Positions 17,001-29,000 of a stretch of DNA of 64,000 nt are shown here, piece by piece. Under the pieces are notes generated by a model. That model ran no database searches, had not been told where the DNA came from, and worked only from the letters and a program-made list of their open reading frames with translations. Made by a program: the position numbers and the translations under genes. Position 1 is the stretch's first letter. Every line of letters starts with the position of its first letter. Source of the DNA: Lepidurus packardi (Eukaryota > Arthropoda > Branchiopoda > Notostraca > Triopsidae); the NCBI GenBank assembly GCA_023053545.1, contig JAKZAN010000001.1, forward strand, positions 9,010,565 to 9,074,564. The letters run 5' to 3'.

Positions 17001-20000
17001 CCTTTCGAAGTTTGACAACAAAAAGGTTAATAAATCGAAAGTTAATAAATTCCGCTTAAAACTTGAATTTATACAGATTGCATGAATTCTCCACACTATA
17101 TTAAAACTAAATTCTCAAATATTGCTACATCTTTATAACAATAACAAGGGATGTCTTAAGAGTTAGTTAACTAGGACCACACAACGTTACGCTCTACTTG
17201 GAAATGTAATTCTAGACTCTAGACTTGCGAAAAACAGAAATGCTCGAAGCGCTGCAAAGCGTCTTCTTAACTTGTCATTTATCTACTTTAACTTATGACA
17301 GCTACAAGACAAAAAACCCGGCGAGCCAAATGCTGCCAGACGTTGCCGCATCATCTTTAACCTGACAAAATAAAAAGCTAACAGGAAAAAATAGCAAAAA
17401 AAGGCAGTAAAAACTTAATAACTTACGTTCAGGCCGTTCTTGGCCGAGCTGCATAACCAACTGACGCGCATGCGTGGGAATTTCGGTATGATAATTTTCT
17501 AAAATTACTCGCTTAAGCTGCAGGGCCCACTCTCGCTTCTGTTCCATGTTCCGTGCCTAAATTGGAAACATGCGTTATTTAGATTATAGTTCACTGGAAC
17601 GAAGAACGTTAATTAACTTTAATAACAAAAAAATAATTTAAGAAATAAAAACAGTGAATCCGTGCCAAAGACACGCATTAAAAAAGCATTTAATTTTAAC
17701 TTGGGAAAACAAAGTTCATTAGGCAAAAAATTAGGGTAGCTTACAAGTGAAACAAATCTAGAAGAGTAAACAAGAAAGTTTAGCAAAGATTACTTACTTC
17801 CAAAGTGTACTGCAGGCGCGGATTATCAAAAGGAATCACATGGAAACTCAAGGGTTCTCCATTCACGCTTTCTATCAACATCAAGTTGGAACACTGGAAA
17901 CAAACAAAACCAAGTTAGTTTAGTAGTGCTAAACAAGTTTTTAATATAAAGGCTTACCATTATGTGCGTTTTGTAACTTAAGGTTCCGTCTTCTTTCCGC
18001 TTACATATCAAAAGCATTTGGTCAAAAAGGAAAACATGACGTAAAGCTTTGGCTCCGTACAATCGAAAATGACCTTCAGCCACCAGTTCTCCATACGTTG
18101 TCAAATCTTCACCCTAGAGCGGAAATAAAAAACAACGCAAAAATGACACACAGAACATCCGTAGTTACATGTCAGCTTTCAGCTGTCACTCCCTTTCATT
18201 CAAGAACTGAAACTCTAACCAGAATACATCGATGTAACTCATAAAAAATTTATAAAATTAACCAAAAAGTAAGAAATTGCTGGGAAAAAAACTAACCTGC
18301 CACCCATATAACAGACTCTGGATTTCTTGCACGCGAATCGCATGTTCATGTCGTCGTTTCATATCATTGATATGATGAGCAATGCCGGTCATGGCTGAAA
18401 GTGCCACCAATATATCAGCATATCCAGTTCCGGTTCGGTCGTAGTGTTTGACAATATTCTACAGGCGAAGCAAAAAAGAATTGTTGACATTTTACTACCG
18501 AACATGTTCAAGTGGCTAAAAGGTTAAAAAATGTGTAATCAATGATAAGGGATTCAAAAAATGAAAGGTTTGACCTACTTGTAGCAGAAGATGGTACTTG
18601 AGAATTCGCTGAACAGGTTTGAGCAAATAAGAACCCAAAGGCAAAGTATGCTGCAAACTGGTTTGTCTCTCGCGAAAAGCGCGTGCTGTGGCTTCTACCC
18701 GCATCAAGTCTGTCAAGACAGATACGGTCCTACCAAACAGAAGTTAATCAACGCTTGTTATCGCAATGTTCCATAAAATATGAATATAAACGTCCACTTG
18801 CATTAACACTTTCATTCCACGCTTTTTAGCTAGTGAAGCACTTGATATTTACTGTAATGTTTTCGCACAGCAAAGCAAAAACTAATTTATTTTCAGCAAT
18901 AAAACAAAACTACAAACAATTATTAATTCAAAACAAAAATAAAACATCATTTGCACGCGAGTAAAATGAATGCTTTATGCATGTTTCAAGGAAAAGTTTT
19001 GTTACCAATAAAAGCTTACCTGGGATAGTTCGTGCAATACTCGGTGTAAATGGTGAAGCCGGCGTTGTTTCGAACGAAACATCTTGCGATTTGGACCGGA
19101 TCCAATCCACAAGATCTCAATTCCTTTAAAAAGGCCGCGTTGAAGGCAAAGATTTGATTTATGTTGCTAAACAGGTTTCTGGATTCCTCTTTATTCAACG
19201 GAGAAGGTGCAGCCTGCGCCCAGTAATGTAAATAACCCTATTTATAAACAATAAAAACATTAAGCACAAGTCTCTTTTCATTTTTTCTTTCTTCTCATGC
19301 AGTTTTAGACAGAATTTTGGTGGCAACCTTCGTTAGGACCATGACTAGTGCCTTTACGGGGGACCAAAAATCGGGCCAATGTAGACAATGAGAGCTTTGC
19401 CATTAGAGAAAGAGTAACAAGATTGCAATCATTGGAAGGGGTGACAAACAAATGACACAAAAACTTCGCTTGTATGTTGCATACCTCAACGACATGCTCC
19501 AAGTCTCTCACGTAGACAGTCTCCGTTTCCACAATCTCCATCACGACGCGGTCCATGTACGACAACTCCTGTGTAACTCCATTTTCACTTGGGTGTCGAG
19601 CAGAGCAAATATCCATACCTGCAGAATCAACAGGTCCGGGACTACAAACTCCACTATCACCTGACAGGTGGAAACAAGAAGAAGCTCGGTAAAAGTCGCC
19701 AACTTGACAATAAGAACACCCTTTCAAAAGTTCAAACAAATACTACTAACCTACATCCATACTCATCCACACACATTAACCTACATCCTTTACTCTATCG
19801 TTAACCCATTAATATCTTAAATATCTTCTCTTTTGCCATTCAAATCCAGGATTCTTTTAATCAGACTAAAAACCTATAAATACAAACACAATATTTATCA
19901 GAAAACGCTGAGCATCTATACTCCACTGCTGCGTTTGAAAAAATGCAACTGAAATTGGAGAACTAGCCTATTGAGAAGAGACTTAGGCTGCCAGGATGAC

Positions 20001-23000
20001 ATAACTCAATTCAATTACAAAAAACAGTAGATGCCGCTTATTCTGATCACAGGTTATGTGAACCATAGCGCGTTCCACTTGCTAACTTTTGTTTTGAAGA
20101 TTTTGTTAGATTGGAAACCCGGCAAATTGCCGTGAACGATGCATTATTTGTATGCACAGTTCTCAGTGATGGTTTTACTTAAGTTAGAACTTTTTGAATT
20201 ATCACCGCCATGTTTTGTGTTTTTAGGACAATTAGACGTCCAATAACTTACGAGGGAACGACTCGTAAGTCTCGGTTTACTTGAAGTAGATGAAGATAGC
20301 GCTCCGAAACTACGTTTTCATAGTGACAAAATATTGTTTTTTTAACAACATACCACATCGTCTGAATACAAGTGTACCACAGACACCTTATTCCTTCTTT
20401 TGGGAACCGGGTTATTGCTTGAAATAAGTACAAGAGCACATTGCTCCTCAAATTCGTCGTCGTTGCTGGAGCTGGACGACTCGTTATTTAATAAAACCAC
20501 AAGAAGTAGCTTCGGTTTGTCTGACGAACTCACATTCGCCCCAAAACAAAAGTCCACTGAAACCCCAGCACTGACAAAAAAGTAAGTGCCTGAAAAGTTG
20601 CATTGTTTTGCACTTTCCAGTGCGCATCCTGTACGTAGAACGCGATCCGTGCGTTGCACTGGCACGGGTGTCGAAGTGGAACGCGATAATATACATGAGT
20701 GCAAGAAATGTTGCACCAGTGCAGCAAGTGGAACGCGCTATCAGCCGCTTTAGGGAATCAAATTTTAAAGGAAGGATTCAAAATGATTAAATTCATAGTA
20801 TTTTCATCGGTCATTAGAATCTCACTTTCGGATATTATAACTAATTTTAAAAGAATCTTCACATTACAGTAACGAAACTACAAGTGATTGCTACGTGGAC
20901 TTTGCATGTTGACCAATGAAATTGTTTTTACGTCGTTTTAACCAATCCTGTCATTTCCAGCCTACTACTAGGCTTACGGGGAAATCCCTTCTAAACTACC
21001 AAGTCAACTAAATGAGCAGGTTATTCATTTCAATGACCAGTTCCTTTAATTGACTGGGAAATTAGAAGGGATATCGCATTGAGAACCTTAGCGTAGGAGT
21101 AGGCTTCAAAGGCGCAGTGTTACTTGTGTTTTAGACGTGTGGTTATATTAAAATGGCGACGAACAAGAAAAGAGTTAATTTAAATGTAAAAGAGAAGATG
21201 CCGCTCATTGAATCTTGTGACAAGTTAAAATTGAAATATTTCCCACAAAGGGAAGCTGCCGTTAAGTTAGGAATTCCTCAATTATATCTATCAAAATTGT
21301 TGAAAAATCGTTACGAAATAAACAATACTAGGTGTAGTGAATCTACAAATAGGAAACGCGTGGGAAAGTGTCAAAAAGTAGAAGATGCTTTGTTTCTTTG
21401 GTTTAAACAAGCCAGTTCGTTTCATGCGCCGATTAATCGTAGCATTCTATTGCACATTTCCAATTTTCGGTTATTAGAATCTCCACTTAATGGAATCAAT
21501 ATTCACTTGACAAACGTAATCGCAATAGGCGGCATCTAATGTACTTTAACGGGGGTATGTAAAATTAATTCTGAAATAGAGGTCCACACCTGGGAAAAAC
21601 CTCGAGCTTCTTATAAAATTTTCCACTTAAATGCGAAAGAAGGTAGGCCAGTTACTTCAGAACTTATAATAGACGGCTAATTAATAATGAAGTAAAAATT
21701 TTTGGTGCAAGCATCCCGGTCTGAGTTGTCGAAAAACGTGTGTCTAATGTACTTGGAAATTTAAAAAATACCTCAAATGCCTTCGAAATTCCCATGTTAA
21801 TGCCAAAAAGGGTTAAATGAAAGACAAAAAACCATACCCGAATCTCCTGAATGGCGCTGGCCTTCATTGGCACTGGAGCGCATACGGGAAGCAGGATTCC
21901 GTAACGCTGAAGAAATGACAGGAACAGAGCTCTCTTTGTCGGCCAGACTTTCGACGGAGGCTAAATAAGAGGCCGGAGCCACCGAGGACGCCATTGACGT
22001 TAATGAGGACGAGGACGATGACGAGGAAGACGAAGATGAAGGTCGTTGAGAAAGTGGTGTGTCGCTCAAGAGCCTCCGTTTAATAACATCCGTATACTGC
22101 AACCGTTTACTGCTCTCTCGGTCCTTGCTACTATTACTACTGCAACTGTTTTCAAGACTACTGGCCGCTGTGCTTAACGGTAATTGGGCACTCGGAAGCC
22201 CCGGTTGTTTTTTCAAGATCAGCGTAGGTGATCCGATCCGGGTCTCGTCAACAGGATCTCCGGGTTCAACAATGCGCAACACTGGATACTCTTTCCGACC
22301 ACCAGGTGACGTCGGTAAACTCGACCAACCCGGGGTCGTCGAAGGCAAACTGGGCACGATATGTTTTGAGTTGGCCGATATTGGCGATATGGGTGATTCT
22401 GGCCATAATTTGGGGTTGGGGTCGGCTTCTGCTGTCCCCAAGCTTGCTTGAGCAATCATGGCATCGAAAATGTTGAGCAACGACGGTACCAAATCATGGG
22501 ACGAACCTATTTGAGCGAAACATTGTCAGAATTAAAACAAAAGTTTAAGTCATTGTCCAAACGCATGTTTCCTCATTATAATAACCCATAAGAAGAAATA
22601 ACAAACGGTTGCCCATTCCCCTAATCGTATGTAAGCCATCAACAACAGTATCTCCTTAAACTTCCCTATGACCATACGCCCCTTTACCCCCCTTCTATCC
22701 TCATACACTGTACCAAACTTTATGGTAATGAATGGTGTGGATTTATGGGTGGGTGGCTAAGTCTGGCGCCGTTTTCGATGGGGTCCATTTATTCCTACGA
22801 ATCCGAGTGTTATCTGACTCCCTTACTTCATCCATTTTCATTATTCAAATTACAGGAAAAAGCCTTTCCTTTTAACACGGCTTGTACCGTAGTTTGAAAC
22901 TTTTGCGTGCAAATCTGAAGCTGAATGAAACCAGGGTAAAATTAAAAAATATATTATTTTGTGCTAAAGTCAAAGTATTCCCATTCATAAATGTAGACTT

Positions 23001-26000
23001 AGATGTTTATTTACTTTAATTACTTTATTTAGTTTAATTACTGAAATATATGTAAAGGCATTTCATTAAAATGTTAATGAGGTAGTGTTGTTTACTAGTA
23101 TAGTAAATAATAGGCCATTATATATTTAAACGATAATAAACCAATAAATCGTTCAGACAATCGGAGTTATTGTAGGACCACTTTCTGAGTAGTATGCTAT
23201 CAAGTACCTTGCTAGTCATGCTTCGATATCACTCAGCGCCAAATAGGACAGCACGTTACCGTTATTAATTAACAAAACACTGAGTTCTTGTCCTAAAATA
23301 ACTGTTGCAAACATTTCCCGTATATGTTAGCTCGGTATAGGCGGTTAGCATGTGAATTTCGGAACAACTTTTTCAGAATACCAGTGCATTAATGAAAAAA
23401 CTATTTGACAGTAATCTTGAGCTTGCAACCAACACACATTTTATTCCCATGAGTATAAATTAGAAACATACGAATTAAGTTTGGAACTATAAGAATACGT
23501 TAGCTAAAAATCCGTCCTTTGGCTGTGCACTAGTGTTAATAAAAGAACACTTTTATTTTACTTTGTTTTCAAAAAGCCGTTTTCGAGAAATCTTTTTCCT
23601 AAAGTTTGACGACTTGAATTGGGACATCGTGCTGCTAAAGCAAACTCCGGTAACAAATTGTACTTTTCAGAAGCACAACAAGCGTAAAAACTTTGCCGAC
23701 AATTAACTACCTATTTCTTCTTTTACTTTCTTACGCTAGGCTTTCGCAACACAATAACAAACATCAGTGCCATCTGCGACCCTTTCCCATTAATAAGCTA
23801 AGGTATACGGGAGCCAAGCTTTCAATTAAGCATATTGTACCCCATCAGTTTGAAATCATAAAAAAGATATTTACATATAACTCTAATCTCCCCTGTTGGT
23901 TTTGCACCCTTCCATCAGAATGAAGTTCTTAACTCCAGAAGCCTGGAAAGCTGCAGTATCGCGACGGCGAGAAAGAAAGCGGTTTACATAAATAAACAAA
24001 CCATCTATCTTCTTGGCGCCCACCACGTCATTTTGAACGGCATCCGGTGCTTGTAAATACATTCTGGGACGCCTGATTTCCCCGCAAAACGTCTTTAATA
24101 AGGATTAAGGCGTCATTTCCAACAGGATTTCCCCCTGTTTTCCAATTTTTCTTATTTTTTTTTTTCGTTAAGGAATGTAAACGAGTCCCAGTCCCAAAAA
24201 CATATAATAAATATAAATGTCATAACCATATAAAAGCCTTTTTGTAAGAGCAGTTGGCAATAAAGAGAGATTTTTTTAAAGAGGAACAACTAAAGAATCG
24301 TTGTGCATCATTGCATCCCCCAACATAACTTTTCCCTTTCCCCCTTTTTAGTCGCAACAATGGCAACACTACCGTCCTGTCTCATAAATACGACGGCTGC
24401 CCCTCTCTACGCAATAACTTGTTCGTTCCAATAATAGGAAAACCAAGGTCCAAAATCGAGAGGACTCGAGTGATACAACTCGCACGTGCGTACACGCCTA
24501 CTTTTGTTCCCCACCCCCTAAAAATAGTGTATTCTAAAAATTACAATAATAATAAAAAAGCAAACATCCCACGTTTCTCGTGCGTCGAACGTAATCGTCC
24601 AATCGACAACTTCCGGTTTGTGAATTCTTTGTAAAAAAAAAAAAAAAAAAATTGAAAAACTTCCCGTTTCCGCTTTGTTCTCAGTAGAAATGAATTATAA
24701 ATAGTCTTTCAAGTCCTCTTCGGAACGAATGGGCTATAGCTTCGAAACTTTCGTTCCCGTGAGATCATAAAAATTCCAGACTCGACTAATTTGGTCCCCA
24801 CCTCCCTCAGAAACTTATCTGAAGAAATTCTTTCCTAAGAAAACACAACGTAAAAGAAAATAGGGATCGCAGCAAGGGGTCGACAACTGATTAGGGTTAA
24901 CTTAAAGACAAAAAAAAAGTTGTAAGGCTCAATAGCAATCAATTACAATCCTCAAGCAGTTTTGGGCAACAAATTTTAAAGGAAATAAACATCACTAAAA
25001 TCTAAAATTCCGAATAAAATGTTCCAAGTCGTACTACGAAATTAGGAAATTTCCTGGGTAAAGGAGTTCAGGAAGAACTGAAGTGCACGGATTCCTCGAG
25101 CTTTTCTCACTGGAAGATGCGACAAGTTCCTGATTTGCATGAGAGTGGACAATATTTTCGGTTTTAGGGACAAGGCCAGATGGGAAGATACAGACAAGAG
25201 AGGGTTTTGGTTTTTACCTTAGATCCGAAAAGGTGACTGAACCATGAGTTACGAGGGGTAGAAACGTTTGAAGTTCACAGGTAAAAGTGGGAAAGAGGCC
25301 TGAAACCAAAAACGTCGATTTCTTGTTTTCCTCAACTCGATTGCCAGACAACACCACCACCCACTTGAGTATTGAAAAGTTTGAAACAAACGGAACAATA
25401 TGGCTCTTGTTAGTTGTAAGACGGCTAGTTAGCAAACCTTTTTCTTTCGCTTCATCAGTCCAAGATTATGCAAATCTGGAGAGAGGGAGCTTAAAAGATA
25501 AAAGCTGTTGTGTGTTACCGTCACGCATGCGTAACTGCAATACTAAAAGCGATGAATTAGGGAAGTTCGAAGTCAAAAACCTCCTGGTATTTTGTATATA
25601 TTGACCAGGGAAGTGAGTTGAAGCTTTCCATTGGTGAACTCGCGCCAAACCCCTTTCCCTGTCCCGTTTAGTTAAGCTTCCATTGTTGACGTTTGTTGAC
25701 GATTCATTGTTGACGTTTTCTTGGCAAGAGAAACCTGAGTATGCACAGTACTTCATCCTAACAACGAATTTTAAATCCGGATTTAAAGGAAATATACAAA
25801 ATTCCGCTCCCCAAAATAGGAAACCATAACGAGTTTGCAAAGAATGTAAGCAACAGGCTATTTTCATCTCAAATGAAAGTCTACAGTATGTCACGCCAAG
25901 CTATTAATTTTCTTAGTTATTGGTTTGACTTATTAAATATTTACAGAAAACTGTCTGTTTATAAAGCACTGCAATTCATGGCCGCTGGAGGCACACAAAA

Positions 26001-29000
26001 TTCTGTTATAAAAGCTAACATTTTTGGCTTCCACGCTATCAGTGTTCCGGATTTTTTTTCTCAAACCTTATCATTTTTGATCACTCGTTAACTTCTGTCG
26101 ATCCGATCCTGCAAAACTTCCCAAAATCTAGATCCGGATCGCAAAAGATCTTGATCAAATCCAATCTGATCAAAGATCCAATCCTTTTATGTAAAACAAT
26201 CATACAAATAAACTTCGAAAACAAAGAATTCAAATAATAAAATAACAATTGAACTGTGGGCACTACATGGCCCGATTTGATCGATACATTTCCCGAAAAA
26301 ATCGATTCGATTCCTCTCATTTTACGTTAAAACGCCAATCCGATAAAATCATTGGATCGGATCAGATGTTTTTTGAAAGATCCAGAACACTGCACGCTAT
26401 GCGCTATTAGTTCAAGTTTAGTAGAAAATGTTTCGTAAACCAACTTCATAGTTCAACTTGTGCAGAACGTTGATCTAATTAGTGTATTTTTGTACTCGTA
26501 AAAAGTAAAAATTCGTCGCATTTTGTTTAACTAGTTAATTAAAAGTTGTGTTCGTGTTACGGTTAGCCAAAACGCCCGAAATGTTATAGGCTGTGACTGA
26601 GAAGCTGACAGTGGGGGAGAGATATCGTTTTTCAAGATACTCCATCATTTCGTTGGGCTTTTCAGCTTTTCAACTGCCAAGTGATCAAGTGTGAATGTGG
26701 GCCACGAATTGAGCTATGCCCAACATTCCTGAGCAAATCCTCGCGAGTTCAAGCGCAGAGCTTTGCATAACAATAAGGTTCCATATTTGCGAAATCAACA
26801 TGAAATGTGAGATAAGACTCGGGCTAAAGACACTAGGGCGCCCAATAGGATGTGTTCTGGTCTGCAGATTTTCTCTTCCACAACCTTGTATGCTATATCT
26901 TATATCCCAAGTCACTCACTTCCATCTATCTTTTGTAATCACTTTTGTTTTTTCGTAATCAGACTACAATATTGTAAAACAAGACAAGATTCGATTTCGG
27001 CTTCCAGGTGAGCCATACAAGTTCCCGACAACTGTCGTGTCTGAAAAGCCCAATAAAATCCTAATGTTCGTCATTAATATTTTACGAGTTATCCAACAAA
27101 ACCTTTAATTAGTTTCCCAACCTAACCTTAACTTCACTACTTGCTCGCTAACATCCAAACTGACTTAAAACAGAACTTTTCTAATACGACCCTAAAACTG
27201 GCTTAGCTAACCAACGTTCTTAAAATAAAACAACACAAAACCTACGTTCCAAAAAGAAAAAAATAACGTTGTGAAATGAGATAACATACCATCGAAGCCG
27301 AAAGCGAATAGTTTAGAAAGAAATGGTTTTTTAAGGATACTAAACTTTCTTTTTGACTTTTTGAACGTCTGTATTTAAAGAAAGTGACAAGAAATGTTCC
27401 CTATTTCTGTCTAAGCATTGTCACACCTTTGTTTTTCCTCTTTGCACGCAAAGTTTGCACAGAAGGTGCAAACGTAAGGCTCGTCAAGTGTTTGCGGAAC
27501 GTATCCAATGACGGTGCTAACATCAATACAGCGAGTGTTTTACGCCGTACTCCTTCCATCTTTTTCTCCTAAATTGGTCAAACTTGGGATGTTTCTGAAG
27601 AGCAAAACCTTAAAATATAGCCTGTCACCAACACCTGGCGTTTTTTGTCAAACTAATTACGAGTATTATTACCCATCAGGGCTCGAGGCATTCCACCCAA
27701 GGCTTTAGTTTACGATAACGCAAGAAAAGGCACTTACAACTTCGCAATACGCAACTCTAATATGTAAAAAAGGAAATCTAAAATGGGGAAACTACCTTTT
27801 TCTGTTCGAAAAGGAGTGATAAATTTCAGTTTTTACCAATTCTTAAAACCGAACCACATTTTTTCCCACTTTAAATCCACGTTAGTTGGAAGAATTCACG
27901 TTTACGTTCCTTGAACAACAAAAGTAAAGGAAATACTGACTCCTGTACCACGCAGGCAGCGGAGCTCTCAAGCTGCAAAGCCTGGGTGTTGTGTGTCTGC
28001 CGCCTTGACGCCTGCTCGCCCGGCATGGCGCAGAAGATGCCCGTAAGCCCCCAAAAGCCGTCAAACAAGGCTGGAGCTTTTGGCTTGCTCTATACCACCC
28101 TCTACGTTTCCCCTCGGTTTGTTCATTCGCTCCTGTCGCTTTCTTCTCATTTACGCTAGATAATGAACATGGAAACGGGGAAGAAAAGAAGAAGACAATG
28201 TGGGGCAGGGAAACGCAAAAACTAAAGCAACAAGAAAAGGAAAAAATTGTGGCGCCAGGGACACAAGCCAGAAAAATATGTTCGATTGCTAACTCAGCCG
28301 ACAACAATTTACAGTTGCAGAAAAAACACAATAACAGCATATCTTAATCGCAAAGATTTTACTTGAACACTTTCTGTCTGATGAACCTGGACTATGGACA
28401 GTGTCTTGACGAATGTTGCCAAGCACGTGAGGTCGTTTGCAAACAAGTTTAAGCTTGTTAACGTTTTTTCGAACGATTTTAGAGCTTACATATTTGAAAA
28501 CAGTTTTACACATCAGTCATATAGCGTGTTCGACTGACTTTACTGGCGTAATATTTTTTTTAACTCAGTGTGTGTACATAGTGTGTAAAGATACACATAT
28601 TTGACACACTGGAGTGCCAAAAATATTGCACCAGTGCAGCCAGTGGAACGCGCTAATATTCAATTGCTCTTAACGGCCGTTATTCTGTAACCTAGTAAGC
28701 ACATATGGGATCTTTTCGAACGTTTCTGAACATGCAAGCAAGCGGTATTCGGTTTAGTACCAAAATGTTACGAACACTTTGTAAGCCCAAGAGGGGAGTC
28801 TTGATAAAATTTTTGGCTGGTAGACTAACTTTCGTGCGTTCTTGAACATGCGGGCGGTTAGTGAACGTTTTTAGACGCGTTAGTACTCGTTAGACCTTTT
28901 AAAGACAAGTTGCACGTCAGTAATATGCTGTTTAGCAACAAAAAAACTTCATTTTACAACCCCGGAAGTGCTTAGCGAAAGTTTTAAAGCTTCCAGAGAG

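Noticed and set aside
17302-17370. Candidate RhoGEF exon after the PH domain (GATGATGCGGCAACGTCTGG)
   Set aside because: From the proper phase it gives a stop codon or needs a non-canonical donor. Joining exon 17427 directly to 16910 restores the family motif [11 protein letters not shown].
27882-28340. 152-codon minus-strand ORF across the CpG-rich patch
   Set aside because: Cys/Phe/Ser-rich low-complexity translation. Both strands are open there because of base composition.
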